Assembly: GCF_027625995.1 (NCBI RefSeq)
Contig: NZ_CP115396.1
Coordinates: forward strand, 3,658,001-3,722,000
Direction of reading: 5' to 3'
Source: Hymenobacter yonginensis
GTDB lineage: Bacteria > Bacteroidota > Bacteroidia > Cytophagales > Hymenobacteraceae
Length of the DNA: 64,000 nt
A program made the position numbers and the translations under genes. The notes below the pieces were generated by a model. That model worked only from the letters and a program-made list of their open reading frames with translations. It made no database searches and was not told the DNA's origin. Below, one piece after another: positions 17,235 to 26,270 of the stretch. How positions within the stretch are numbered: position 1 is the first letter of the stretch; each line of letters begins with the position of its first letter.

Positions 17235-18458
17235 ATGAACCAGGAATTGCGGAGCCGACTAATACCCCTTACAGGACTAGCACTGTTGATCTTGACAGGG
17301 GGCTCCCGAGCACTGGCTCAACAGCCCAAAAAGCCGCCAGTATCCCCGGAGCCCTACGCGGCCGTTGACCACAAGATGGAGTTGGTCCCCGACTCCTCGA
17401 CCCACTCGGCGGCGGGGCTGGCCCGCTACATCACGGCCAATTTTACCACCGAATCCGACCGGGCCCGGGCCGCGTTTAGCTGGGTAGCCCGCCACATCCG
17501 CTACGACCGGGAGAACATGTACCTGCTGGAGTTTGAGCGCGAATCGGCAGTGGTGGTGCAGGAAACCCTGGAAAAGCGCCGAGGCGTGTGCCGCCATTAT
17601 GCCGAGCTGTACGCTGCCATTACCAACCTGACGGGGCTGAAATCCTACATGGTGCCGGGCTACGCCAGCCTGCGCGACCCAGTGGGCCATGCTTGGTGCG
17701 CCACCCGCATTGATGGGCAGTGGTACCTGATGGACCCTACTTGGGCCCTGCAAACCCGGACGGTCAATGGCAAGCCGCTGGTGGTCTTCCGCGACGACTA
17801 TTTTCGCATGAAGCCCGCGCAGGCCATCGAGTCGCACATGCCCTATGACCCGCTGTGGCAACTGCTGAAAGCCCCACGTACACCCATGCAGTTTCAGGTG
17901 GGCACAGTGCCGCCGCCCCCGAAGCACCCCTTCAACTATCCCGATTCGGTGGCGGCGTATGAGCAGCAGGATGAGCTGCAACGCCTGCGCGCTACCAACC
18001 GACGCGTGCAGCAGAACGGTGTGAAGAGCGGCCTGATCTTCAACTATCTCAGCAACAACCAGGTGAAGGAGCATAACTACTTCATCCACCTCGATAACCG
18101 GCAGCAGGCGGCATTCAATCAATCGGTGCACACATTCAATGCGGGCATTGAGAAGCTCAACTTGTTCATTGAGTACTACAACCACCAGTTTCTGCCCAAA
18201 AAGTCCGACGATGAGCTGCGGCAGATGCTGGCCGCAGTAGCCGCAGACTTTGCCCAGGCTCAGGCATTGGAGGCCCAGGTACAGTTTCACTCCCCCGACC
18301 TTGTCGCGCTGCACCGGCAGCAGCAGCAGTTGGCGCAGCAAGCCAGCGTTAAGCTGCAGAGCTGCCAGGTGTTTGTAGATCGGTATTTGCGTACCGGCAA
18401 GCTGCTGCGCCCCACGCTGTTCCATCCACTCAGTGGCACCAACGAAATAGTTAACTGA
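17235..18458 (+). CDS. Exported transglutaminase-like cysteine protein
   Basis: A 407-residue protein with a signal peptide (about 1-29, ending LAQQ). The transglutaminase-core triad is complete: C119 in RGVCRHYAELY, H152 in GHAWC and D167 in LMDPTW. The core occupies about residues 60-175. The C-terminal 230 residues are helical and Gln-rich and unassigned. Bacterial members are mostly thiol peptidases or amidases in the periplasm or on the surface, and true crosslinking is rare. Own promoter; the downstream acetyltransferase gene starts 81 bases later and may be co-transcribed. Confidence 0.88.
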   Translation: MNQELRSRLIPLTGLALLILTGGSRALAQQPKKPPVSPEPYAAVDHKMELVPDSSTHSAAGLARYITANFTTESDRARAAFSWVARHIRYDRENMYLLEFERESAVVVQETLEKRRGVCRHYAELYAAITNLTGLKSYMVPGYASLRDPVGHAWCATRIDGQWYLMDPTWALQTRTVNGKPLVVFRDDYFRMKPAQAIESHMPYDPLWQLLKAPRTPMQFQVGTVPPPPKHPFNYPDSVAAYEQQDELQRLRATNRRVQQNGVKSGLIFNYLSNNQVKEHNYFIHLDNRQQAAFNQSVHTFNAGIEKLNLFIEYYNHQFLPKKSDDELRQMLAAVAADFAQAQALEAQVQFHSPDLVALHRQQQQLAQQASVKLQSCQVFVDRYLRTGKLLRPTLFHPLSGTNEIVN

Positions 18459-18539
18459 GCTATACAACCCGTGGAAGCGTTTCAACTGGCTGCGGTTGGC
18501 TTCACAGTTTCTTCTGCTCGTTCCTCCTCTGTACTCTGT

Positions 18540-19052
18540 ATGACTACACTTCTGCGCCTCGCCACCGCCGCCGACCTACCCGCCATTCTCGACCTCATCC
18601 GGCAGGTGGTACCGTTGATGAATGCGGCCGGCAACTGGCAGTGGACGGCAGAGTACCCGAACGAAGAAGTATTCCGGCGCGATATTGCCCAGGGCCACCT
18701 CTGGGTGGCCAAGCTGGACGGCCGCGTAGCCGCCGTGGCCGCCCTCACCCACAACGACCAAGATGCCGAGTACGCCCAAGCCGACTGGGACGCCACCGAG
18801 CCGGCTCTGGTCACGCACCGCCTAGCCGTGCATCCGCAGGCGCAGGGCCATGGCTTGGCCGCCACGCTGCTGGCTCAGGCCGAGGTGCTGGCGCGGCAGC
18901 AGGGCCTGCGGGTACTGCGCGTAGACACCAACTCCGAAAACCAGGCTACCCAACGGCTTTTCCCGAAGCCAGGCTACCGCTATGCCGGCGAAATCACGCT
19001 GGCGTTCCGGCCGGGCCTGCGTTTTTTCTGCTACGAGAAGTGGTTGGGGTAG
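18540..19052 (+). CDS. GNAT-family N-acetyltransferase
   Basis: A 170-residue single-domain GNAT enzyme. The acetyl-CoA loop is VHPQAQGHGLAATLL (about residues 98-112, pattern Q/R-x-x-G-x-G/A), preceded by THRLAV and followed by RVDTNSENQATQRLFPKPGY, the usual motif B. The substrate is unknown. ATG 18540 is preferred over 18471 because the extra 23 residues do not fit the fold. It is convergent with the downstream permease gene, 15 bases apart, with no terminator seen between. Confidence 0.88.
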   Translation: MTTLLRLATAADLPAILDLIRQVVPLMNAAGNWQWTAEYPNEEVFRRDIAQGHLWVAKLDGRVAAVAALTHNDQDAEYAQADWDATEPALVTHRLAVHPQAQGHGLAATLLAQAEVLARQQGLRVLRVDTNSENQATQRLFPKPGYRYAGEITLAFRPGLRFFCYEKWLG

Positions 19053-19067
19053 CGGCCAGCACTTCAG

Positions 19068-20441
19068 CTACCGCCCGAACGGCCAGCGGCCCAGCCGGCG
19101 GCTCCAGAGCAGAAACGCCCCCACCCCGGCCCCGATAACGGCCAGTCCGGAGAGCATGAACTGCGGGCCGGTGCTCCAGAACACCCACAGCCACACGGCC
19201 ACCACCAGCACCACCGGCAGCGGATACAGGGGCATCCGGAACGGCAGGTGCGCCGTGCCGTTGCGGCGGCGCAGCAGCACCAGCCCCACGGCCTGGCCCA
19301 CAAACTGCACCAGAATCCGCATGGCCAAGATGGCCGAAATGACCTCACCCAGCCGAAACAGCAAGCTGAACACAAACCCCACGCCGCCTAGAATCAGCAA
19401 CGACACGTGCGGGAAGTGCTTGGTGGGGTGGGTTTTGGCGAAGATGGGCAGAAACTCGCCGTCGGCGGCCGCCGCATATGGGATGCGCGAGTAACCCAGC
19501 AGCACCGCAAACAAGGAGGCAAACGCCACCCACAGCACCAGCGCCGTAGCGGCCTGCGCCGCCAGCGGCCCGTAAATCTTCTCCACGAAGCTGCTCACGA
19601 TGAACTCGGAGTGCTGCGCCTCCTGCCACGGAATAACCGAGCCCACGCTCCAGTTCAGCAGCAGGTACAGCGCCATGATGCCCAGAATACTCAGAAAGAT
19701 GCTGCGCGGAATCACACGCTGCGGCTCCTTGATTTCGCCGCCCAGATGGCACACGTTGTAGTAGCCGAGGTAGCTGTAGATGGTCTTGACGGTGGCCTGC
19801 CCCATGGCGGCCGAGAGCAGCACGCCCGGCAGCGCCGACAGGCCGCCCTCGGGCAGCCACGCCACCGGCACCGTGGCGTGCGTGACGCCCCCGAAAATCA
19901 GCCAGCCCATGAGGCCCAGCACCCCCACCCACAGCATCACGCCGAGCTTGCCGATGTCCTCGATGCGGCGGTAGAGCAGCGCAATCAGCAGCACCACCAC
20001 CACACCCGACACCAATTTGGGCTGCCACCATTCGGTAAGTGGGACCAGATAGCCGAAGTACTGCGCGAAGCCGATGGCACCCGAGGCTACTACCAGCGGC
20101 GCCTGCACCAGCGTCTGCCACACGTACAGGAACGAGAACAGCCGGCCCCACTTCTGCTCGCCGTAGGCCAGCTTGAGGAAGCGGTAGGAGCCGCCGGCCT
20201 CGGGGTAGGCCGCGCCCAACTCACTCCAGATCAGGCCATCCACGAGGCTCAGGCCCGCCCCCACCAGCCAGGCCAGCAGGAAGTTCGGCCCCATAAACCC
20301 CATCACCAGCGGCAGCGTCACGAAGGGCCCGATGCCCACCATGTCAATCATGTTTAGGGCCGTGGCCTGCACCAGCCCCAGGCGGCGGCGCAGCGGGGCA
20401 GTGGTTTCGGAAGTAGCAGTAGGGGAGTCGAGGTCGGGCAT
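19068..20441 (-). CDS. APC-family amino acid permease
   Basis: A 457-residue inner-membrane protein with about 12 membrane spans. It has the APC signature near the first span (NMIDMVGIGPFVTLPLVMG) and GAAYPEAGGSYRFLKLAYG at about residues 77-95, typical of LAT/APC-type transporters. The region VKTIYSYLGYYNVCHLGGEIKEPQR (span 6-loop area) is also characteristic. The substrate is probably an amino acid but cannot be read from sequence. Start MPDLDS (20441) gives a short cytoplasmic tail; longer upstream starts are unsupported. It is divergent from the CDF transporter gene. Confidence 0.92.
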   Translation of the reverse strand: MPDLDSPTATSETTAPLRRRLGLVQATALNMIDMVGIGPFVTLPLVMGFMGPNFLLAWLVGAGLSLVDGLIWSELGAAYPEAGGSYRFLKLAYGEQKWGRLFSFLYVWQTLVQAPLVVASGAIGFAQYFGYLVPLTEWWQPKLVSGVVVVLLIALLYRRIEDIGKLGVMLWVGVLGLMGWLIFGGVTHATVPVAWLPEGGLSALPGVLLSAAMGQATVKTIYSYLGYYNVCHLGGEIKEPQRVIPRSIFLSILGIMALYLLLNWSVGSVIPWQEAQHSEFIVSSFVEKIYGPLAAQAATALVLWVAFASLFAVLLGYSRIPYAAAADGEFLPIFAKTHPTKHFPHVSLLILGGVGFVFSLLFRLGEVISAILAMRILVQFVGQAVGLVLLRRRNGTAHLPFRMPLYPLPVVLVVAVWLWVFWSTGPQFMLSGLAVIGAGVGAFLLWSRRLGRWPFGR

Positions 20442-20593
20442 ACGCGGGGAGAGAAGCTGTAAAAGTCGCGGAAACCCGGAATGTTCAACCGCCCGTAGTC
20501 TACGCTCTTCGAGGAAGGGGCGGTGAACCCGGCTGCGCATTTCCAACCTCAATCCGATGCGGCGCGTACCAGCAGGCACACGCACTCTACCTT

Positions 20594-21550
20594 ATGTCTG
20601 CCGGTTCTTCCAAGATTGCCATTTACGGGGCCATTGGGGCCAACGTCGCTATTGCCATCAGCAAGTTTGTGGCAGCTTTTTTCACCGGCAGCTCGGCCAT
20701 GCTGTCCGAGGGCATTCACTCCCTGGTGGATAGTGGCAATGGCCTGCTGATCCTCTACGGCGTGAAGCAGTCGGAGAAGCCGGCCGATGCCCGCCATCCG
20801 TTCGGACGCAGCAAGGAGCTGTATTTCTGGTCGCTGATTGTGGCCGTGCTAGTGTTTTCGGTAGGCGGCGGCATGTCGTTCTACGAAGGCATCGAGCACC
20901 TCAAGCACCCCGCCCCCATCACTGACCCCACCTGGAACTACTGGGTGCTGGGCCTCTCGATGTTGTTTGAAGGTATTTCCTGCTTCTTGGCGTTCCGCGA
21001 GTTCAACAAAACCCGCGGCGACGCGGGCTTCTGGGCCACGCTGGGCAGCAGCAAGGATCCCTCGGTTTTTGCTATCCTGATGGAAGACTTGGCCGCCCTG
21101 GTCGGCCTCACCATTGCCCTGATCGGCGTGTACCTCGGGCACGCCCTCAACAACCCGTATTTCGACGGCGGCGCCTCCATCTGCATCGGCGTACTGCTAG
21201 TATCGGTGGCCATTTTCCTGATCTATAAAACCAAAGGCCTGCTGGTGGGCGAAGGCGTGGACGACGAAACCCTCGACAGCCTCGAAGCCATTGCGCGGCA
21301 GCAGCGCGGCGTGGAGCAGGTGCGCCGGCCCCTCACCATGTACATGGGCCCGCAGGATGTGGTGCTGGCCCTCGACGTGGAGTTTCACGACCACCTGTCG
21401 GCCGTGGAGGTGGAACGTGAGGTAGACGCGCTGCAGGACAGCATCCGGGCCAAACACCCCGAGTTCAAGCGCATTTTCATCGAGGCCAAAGGGCTGACCG
21501 GCAAGGAGCGCGGGCCGCTGGACAGCGCATCGGTATCACCGCAGATTTAG
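20594..21550 (+). CDS. Cation diffusion facilitator (CDF) transporter
   Basis: A 318-residue inner-membrane metal/proton antiporter. Span 2 carries H42 and D46 (SEGIHSLVDSGNG). The partner site in span 5 reads MEDLAALVG (E164, D165) rather than H-x-x-x-D. That E/D form and the HPFGRSKE segment are like the SLC30A9/ZnT9-type subgroup. The cytoplasmic C-terminal domain (about 215-300) is present. Zn2+ or a similar ion is likely, but specificity is not certain. A terminator follows. Confidence 0.9.
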   Translation: MSAGSSKIAIYGAIGANVAIAISKFVAAFFTGSSAMLSEGIHSLVDSGNGLLILYGVKQSEKPADARHPFGRSKELYFWSLIVAVLVFSVGGGMSFYEGIEHLKHPAPITDPTWNYWVLGLSMLFEGISCFLAFREFNKTRGDAGFWATLGSSKDPSVFAILMEDLAALVGLTIALIGVYLGHALNNPYFDGGASICIGVLLVSVAIFLIYKTKGLLVGEGVDDETLDSLEAIARQQRGVEQVRRPLTMYMGPQDVVLALDVEFHDHLSAVEVEREVDALQDSIRAKHPEFKRIFIEAKGLTGKERGPLDSASVSPQI

Positions 21551-21613
21551 CGGCGGGCGAGGCCGGCGGCGAAGCTCCACGCTAACCCCACCGGCGGTTT
21601 TGCGGTACACAAG

Positions 21614-21655
21614 GCGGTGCGGCCACCCTTCCGGGGCGGGCCGCACCGCTTTTTT
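21614..21655 (+). terminator. Terminator of the CDF gene
   Basis: 11-bp GC-rich stem (21614-21624 with 21639-21649) followed by TTTTTT. Confidence 0.75.
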
Positions 21656-21676
21656 CGTTCATCTACCCGCGCTCCT

Positions 21677-22882
21677 ATGTCTGTTGCTACTGCCCGCTCC
21701 AATCCGTTTCACTCGTTCTGGATGGCCGGCTACGAATGCACCGATCAGCTCAACGCCTTCGGCCACCGGGTTGATTTTCTGCCCCTGACCGGCCACCTGC
21801 AGTTCATCGACGACGATTACCAGGCCCTGCACCAGCACCAGCTGGGCACCGTGCGCGAAGGCATCCGCTGGAGCCAGATCGAGAAAACGCCCTACCAGTA
21901 CGACTGGAGCACCGTGCGCCAGATGCTGGCTGCCGGCCAGCGCCACGGCATCCAGCAGGTCTGGGACATCTGCCACTTCGGCTACCCCGACGACCTCACG
22001 CCACTGCACCCGCTGTTTGCCCGGCGCTTTGCGGCGCTGTGCCGCGCCTTCGTGGCTTTCTACCGCGAAGTGAGCCCCGAGGGCGAGCTGATTGTGACGC
22101 CCATCAACGAGGTGAGCTTTATGAGCTGGCTGGGCGGCGACGTGCGCGGCACCTCGCCCTACTGCGTGGGGCAGGGCTGGGAAGTGAAGCGCGGCCTGAT
22201 GCGGGCCTACATTGAGGGCGTGGCCGCCATGCGCGAGCTGGACCCCAGCGTCCGGATTCTGACCACCGAGCCCCTTGTCAATATTGTGCCGCGGGCCGGG
22301 GCCAGCCGCCAGGAGCGCCAGCGCGCCGCCGAGTTTCACGACAACCAGTTCCAGAGCGTGGACATGCTGGCCGGGCGGCTGTGTCCCGAGCTGGGCGGCC
22401 GCCCCGAGTATATCGATATGCTGGGCTTCAACTTCTACTACGACAACCAGTGGGAACTGGACCCGCACTGCCGCATTCCGTGGGCCGACGTGCCCGCCGA
22501 CCCACGCTGGCAGCCGCTGCGCCACCTGCTGGCCGCCGCCCACCGCCGCTACAATTGCCCGGTGGTGCTCACCGAAACCAGCCACCCCGGCGTAGACCGA
22601 CCCCTCTGGATTCGGATGATTGGCGAAGAATGTGCCGCCGCGCTGCGTATGGGCGTGCCGCTGTGGGGCGTGTGCCTCTACCCTATCGTGGACCGGCCCG
22701 ACTGGGACTTTCCGGAGCGGGAGTGGCACCGCTCGGGCCTCTGGGATGCCGTGCTGCGGCCCGACGCGCCCCCGCTGCGGGTGCTGCACGCGCCCTACGC
22801 CGAGGCCCTGGCTGAAGCGCAGCAGGTGGTGGCCGAGGCCGCGCCGGAGCTGGCTGGTTCGCTGGCGCTTTCTTTATCTTAG
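21677..22882 (+). CDS. GH1-like glycoside hydrolase
   Basis: A 401-residue cytoplasmic protein with the (beta/alpha)8 pattern of clan GH-A, near family GH1. The acid/base is probably E145 in VTPINEVSF, and the nucleophile E300 in PVVLTETSHPG; both lie at the ends of strands 4 and 7 as expected. It is shorter than classical GH1 enzymes (about 450) and lacks their NEP form of motif 1 (INE here). The substrate is unknown. The following phospholipase-D-like gene starts 5 bases after the stop and is likely in the same operon, although a degenerate -7 box also lies in that junction. Confidence 0.84.
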   Translation: MSVATARSNPFHSFWMAGYECTDQLNAFGHRVDFLPLTGHLQFIDDDYQALHQHQLGTVREGIRWSQIEKTPYQYDWSTVRQMLAAGQRHGIQQVWDICHFGYPDDLTPLHPLFARRFAALCRAFVAFYREVSPEGELIVTPINEVSFMSWLGGDVRGTSPYCVGQGWEVKRGLMRAYIEGVAAMRELDPSVRILTTEPLVNIVPRAGASRQERQRAAEFHDNQFQSVDMLAGRLCPELGGRPEYIDMLGFNFYYDNQWELDPHCRIPWADVPADPRWQPLRHLLAAAHRRYNCPVVLTETSHPGVDRPLWIRMIGEECAAALRMGVPLWGVCLYPIVDRPDWDFPEREWHRSGLWDAVLRPDAPPLRVLHAPYAEALAEAQQVVAEAAPELAGSLALSLS

Positions 22883-22887
22883 GCCGC

Positions 22888-23607
22888 ATGAACCCACGGC
22901 CCAACTCCCCCACCGACCTGCTCCAGCACTTCCAGCGCGCCTTCGCCGATTCCACCCTCTCGCCCGACGAGGCCCGGCAGCTGCGCCAGCGCCTCACCGA
23001 GCGCGCCCAGCACCCGGCCGGCCTCGCCGATTTGCGCCACCGCCTGTTCGGGCTGGCCCGCGACCGGTTCAACAACTTTCAGGATAAGGCCGTGGTGGAA
23101 TGGCTGGAGGCGGCCAGCGCCCTGCTGCTGCCAGCTCCCGCGCCGGCGGCAGCCCGCGCCACGCACGCCGAGGTGTATTTCAGCCCCAACGACGACTGCG
23201 TGGCGGCCATCCGGCGGTTTCTGGGGCAGGCCGCGTGCCAGCTCGATATCTGCGTGTTCACGATTGCAGATGACCGCCTGACCGACGCCGTGCTGGCCGC
23301 CCACCGGCGCGGCGTGCGCGTGCGCCTGCTCACCGACAACGACAAGCTCCACGACCGGGGCTCCGACGTGCGCCAGCTACACGCCGCCGGCCTCCCCATC
23401 CGCGTCGACCGCACCGACAACCATATGCACCACAAGTTCGCCGTGGCCGACAACCGCACCGTGCTGACCGGCTCATACAACTGGACCCGCTCCGCCGCCG
23501 AACTGAACCTGGAAAATCTGCTCATCAGCGACGACGAAACGCTGGTGAAGCGCTATACCGGTGAGTTCAACAAGTTGTGGGACGCGCTGGAGGAATTCCG
23601 GGGCTAG
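22888..23607 (+). CDS. Phospholipase D-like domain protein (single HKD)
   Basis: A 239-residue protein: an N-terminal all-helical segment (about 1-80), then one PLD-like domain. The catalytic motif HHKFAVAD (H181, K183) is followed by TGSYNWT (194-200), the pattern of Nuc-type endonucleases and mitochondrial cardiolipin hydrolases that act as dimers. No signal peptide is seen, so it is cytoplasmic. The partner gene upstream encodes a GH1-like enzyme; the functional link is unknown. The substrate could be nucleic acid or lipid. Confidence 0.87.
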   Translation: MNPRPNSPTDLLQHFQRAFADSTLSPDEARQLRQRLTERAQHPAGLADLRHRLFGLARDRFNNFQDKAVVEWLEAASALLLPAPAPAAARATHAEVYFSPNDDCVAAIRRFLGQAACQLDICVFTIADDRLTDAVLAAHRRGVRVRLLTDNDKLHDRGSDVRQLHAAGLPIRVDRTDNHMHHKFAVADNRTVLTGSYNWTRSAAELNLENLLISDDETLVKRYTGEFNKLWDALEEFRG

Positions 23608-23632
23608 GTCAGCCCCAGCATCACCTACCCAA

Positions 23633-23676
23633 CGAAACAGCCCGCCCCGGATGTACTATCCGGGCGGGCTGTTTCG
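23633..23676. terminator. Bidirectional terminator
   Basis: Stem of about 18 bp (CGAAACAGCCCGCC with GGCGGGCTGTTTCG) between two convergent genes, 25 bases beyond one stop and 40 beyond the other. Confidence 0.75.
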
Positions 23677-23715
23677 GTATGTAGAGGCAGTGAAGCCTTG
23701 CGCAAGGCGTGGCAG

Positions 23716-25383
23716 CTATTTAGCGGCTTCCGGCTCCGGCGTAGCTTCCGGAGTACCTGCATTCGGGCGGCGGATGCTCACCATCTGGCGGGTGGTGGAG
23801 GCGCCTACGGTCAGGTTGAGGTTGTAGTCGCCGGAGGGTAGGCCCGTGAAGTCGATGGTCTGGTGGTGCGAGCCAGCCGTCTGGCGGCGGTAGTCAGACA
23901 CGCGCACGGCCGAGCCGCGCTGGTCGTAGAGCACCCAGCCCATGGGCTGGTCCTGGCCGAGCTGGTAGGCCATCTGCACCACGCCGCTGGAGGGGTTGGG
24001 GTACACGCTCAGGCGGTTGGCCCCCGTCACGGGCACGTCGGCGGGTGGGCCCGCGAACTGCTGTTGCTGCTGCGCCACGGCCTGCAGCTTCCATTGCTGG
24101 TTGGGCTTGCTGGCGTAGCGGCGCTGCTGCAGGCCGCCTTCTTCCTCGGTGCCGGCCGTGAGGGCCTTTTTGCTGTGCTTGGCAGTGAGCTTGTAGTAGC
24201 CGTCGCCGGCATCTTCAATTTTCCAGAGCTGGTTGTTGCCGCTGTAATACGGCCACAGGCTCAAGGGGGCGCCGTTGGACGTGGAGCTGCCCAGCACCTC
24301 CATCACCTTGCGGCTGCCCTGCACCGTGAGCTTGTAGAAACCGGCCCCGGCTTCCTCAATCTGCCACTGCGGAGCCCCGGCGGGCGCAGAAGCCAAACCC
24401 GGCTCCTTGGATACAGGGGCTTCGCCCTGCACTTCCAGGGGCTTGCCATCGGTGCGGCCCATGATGGTGAACACGCCCGGAATGCCCAGCGTCTTAGCCA
24501 GTGCCTCCGGCGCCGGGGCCTCGGCTTTCGCGGGCTTAGCCGGGGCTGGTGCTTTGGCTACGGCCGGCTTGGCCGGAGCAGCGGGCTTGGCAGCGGCAGT
24601 AGCTTTGGCGGCAGTAGCTTTGGCCGCAGCGGCTTTCGCGGCGGCCGCTTTGGCGGCATCAGTTTTGGCGGTGGCTTTGGCGGCCGCGGCGGCCGTAGCT
24701 TCGGCATCGGCTTTGGCGCGGGCCTCAGCCTTAGCAGCAGCTTTGTCTACAGCGGGCTTGGCTTCCGGCGCTGGCGGCGGCGTGATGGCCACCGGCGGCG
24801 CCGCTACCGGCATGCCCGGGCCTTCCAGCGGATACAGATATACCGAAGGCACCGTCTGGGGGCCCTGGCCGGGGCGCACCCACTGCAGGCGCACGGTGGC
24901 CTCACCTTCCTGGTCGTAGTATTCCACCTTGATGGTCGTCCGCTCGCCGGCGGCCAGGCTTACCTCGGCGCTGGTGATGGTGGTGGTGCCTTGCCCGCTC
25001 CAGTTGTCGAGGATCTGCTTGCCGTTCACCCAGAGGCGTACGCCGTCGTTGGAGCGGGTGATGAACTTGTAGCGGCCCGTAGCCGGGGCTTCCACCTGCC
25101 CTTCCCAGCGCACCGAGAAGTTGTCGTTGCGTACTCCGGGGGCCGGAATGCCTTCCTTCCACTCAAAGTCCACTACTGCATCTACGCGCCGTAGCAGCGG
25201 CGTGCCGGCCAGCGAGCCGTTGTTGAAGTAGGAGCCGGTGAGGCCCGTGCCTTCGCCCACTCCGGCCAGCCCTGCTACGGCAGGAGTGCCCGGCAAGCCG
25301 GCGGGCCCCGAAACGGCGGATCCGCCCAGCGCTGGGGCCGTGGAGAGCAGGCCGGCTACGAAACAGAACAGTAAGTGTCGCAC
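23716..25383 (-). CDS. Secreted PA14 + Ala/Lys linker + ricin-like + T9SS protein
   Basis: A 555-residue surface or secreted protein. Order: signal peptide (1-20); PA14 domain (about 45-185, with FEWKEG, FSVRWEG, SNDGVRLWVNG); a low-complexity Ala/Lys/Pro linker of about 100 residues (195-297) resembling histone H1 tails; a ricin-type beta-trefoil (about 303-435, with repeated WQIEEAG/WKIEDAG and YYKLTAKHSKKAL units); and a T9SS type A sorting domain starting at LSVYPNPSSG (about 463). A further tail of about 20 residues rich in Pro/Glu/Ala follows where the sorting domain normally ends. It probably binds carbohydrate. It is convergent with the phospholipase-like gene. Confidence 0.86.
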   Translation of the reverse strand: MRHLLFCFVAGLLSTAPALGGSAVSGPAGLPGTPAVAGLAGVGEGTGLTGSYFNNGSLAGTPLLRRVDAVVDFEWKEGIPAPGVRNDNFSVRWEGQVEAPATGRYKFITRSNDGVRLWVNGKQILDNWSGQGTTTITSAEVSLAAGERTTIKVEYYDQEGEATVRLQWVRPGQGPQTVPSVYLYPLEGPGMPVAAPPVAITPPPAPEAKPAVDKAAAKAEARAKADAEATAAAAAKATAKTDAAKAAAAKAAAAKATAAKATAAAKPAAPAKPAVAKAPAPAKPAKAEAPAPEALAKTLGIPGVFTIMGRTDGKPLEVQGEAPVSKEPGLASAPAGAPQWQIEEAGAGFYKLTVQGSRKVMEVLGSSTSNGAPLSLWPYYSGNNQLWKIEDAGDGYYKLTAKHSKKALTAGTEEEGGLQQRRYASKPNQQWKLQAVAQQQQQFAGPPADVPVTGANRLSVYPNPSSGVVQMAYQLGQDQPMGWVLYDQRGSAVRVSDYRRQTAGSHHQTIDFTGLPSGDYNLNLTVGASTTRQMVSIRRPNAGTPEATPEPEAAK

Positions 25384-25653
25384 AATGCGTTAGGTCTAAA
25401 AATGAATGAATTGCATGCATCATGGATAGAATGAAGCAGCAACTGGGAATCATTATTTCCAGCCGCCGTTTGCCGCATGCTGAAGCAATATAAAGCATTC
25501 TTTTTCCACCTGCATTGCCGGACTCCGGACAACCTGTTCATTTCCAATTTTTTCCTCCGTAGAGTCCATTACCGGCGATATTCCGCGGCTGGGACGTGAT
25601 GAGCAGGCTTTTTTGCATTTTTGCTCTTTCCCATCTTGCTCTCGCCCTAGTCT

Positions 25654-26148
25654 ATGATTGACACGCAGGCCTATCTTTCCACGCCGCTCGGCTGCCTGCG
25701 CCTGCAGGGCTCTGATGCCGGCCTGGCCGCCGTAGAATTTCTGGAGGCAAACGCCGCGCCGGCCCCTACGCCCCCGGCCGCCGTGGCCACACCGCTGCGC
25801 GAAGCCTACCGCCAGCTCCAGGCCTACTTCGGCCGCGAGCTGCGTGACTTCCAACTCACCTACGACGTGCAGCAAGGCACCGACTTCCAGCGGCGGGTGT
25901 GGGCGGCCCTGCCGGCCGTGGGCTACGGCCGCACGGCCTCCTACCTGGATCTGGCCCGGCAGCTCGGCAACCCCGGCGCCGTGCGGGCCGTGGGGGCGGC
26001 CAATGGCCAGAACCCTTTGGGGCTGGTGTGGCCCTGCCACCGCATCATCGGGGCGGGCGGGCAGCTCACGGGCTACGCCGGCGGCCTCTGGCGCAAGAAG
26101 TGGCTGTTGGAGTTCGAGCAGCCCACCGTGCAAACGGCGCTGTTTTAG
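25654..26148 (+). CDS. ogt: Methylated-DNA--protein-cysteine methyltransferase
   Basis: A 164-residue suicide repair protein that takes the alkyl group from O6-alkylguanine onto its own cysteine. The acceptor is C128 in NPLGLVWPCHRIIG; the helix-turn-helix with its arginine finger is in the ARQLGNPGAVRAVGAAN region (101-117). The Ada-type N-terminal domain is absent, so this is the Ogt form. The stop codon TAG is the first part of a TAGGGCTTAGG repeat shared with the convergent esterase gene. Confidence 0.93.
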   Translation: MIDTQAYLSTPLGCLRLQGSDAGLAAVEFLEANAAPAPTPPAAVATPLREAYRQLQAYFGRELRDFQLTYDVQQGTDFQRRVWAALPAVGYGRTASYLDLARQLGNPGAVRAVGAANGQNPLGLVWPCHRIIGAGGQLTGYAGGLWRKKWLLEFEQPTVQTALF

Positions 26149-26270
26149 GGCTTAGGATGTATGAAAGAGGCCCCGCCGGGTTACGGCGGGGCCTCTTTTC
26201 TTTCGGTTTATTTGAGCATAATCACCAAACCCTATTACCTAAGCCCTGTTCCCTAAGCCCTAAGCCCCTA
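26146..26270. repeat. Inverted-end cassette, GGGCTTAG family
   Basis: Left end 26146-26157 (TAGGGCTTAGGA) and right end 26231-26270 (on the minus strand GGGGCTTAGGGCTTAGGG, then AACAGGGCTTAGG) are inverted and enclose a terminator hairpin. The stop codons of both convergent genes (TAG at 26146-26148 and TAG at 26260-26262) lie inside the repeat ends. Confidence 0.82.
26164..26203. terminator. Terminator between ogt and the esterase gene
   Basis: 15-bp stem (26164-26178 with 26184-26198), 5-base loop, then TTCTTT on the plus strand. It can serve both convergent genes. Confidence 0.8.
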
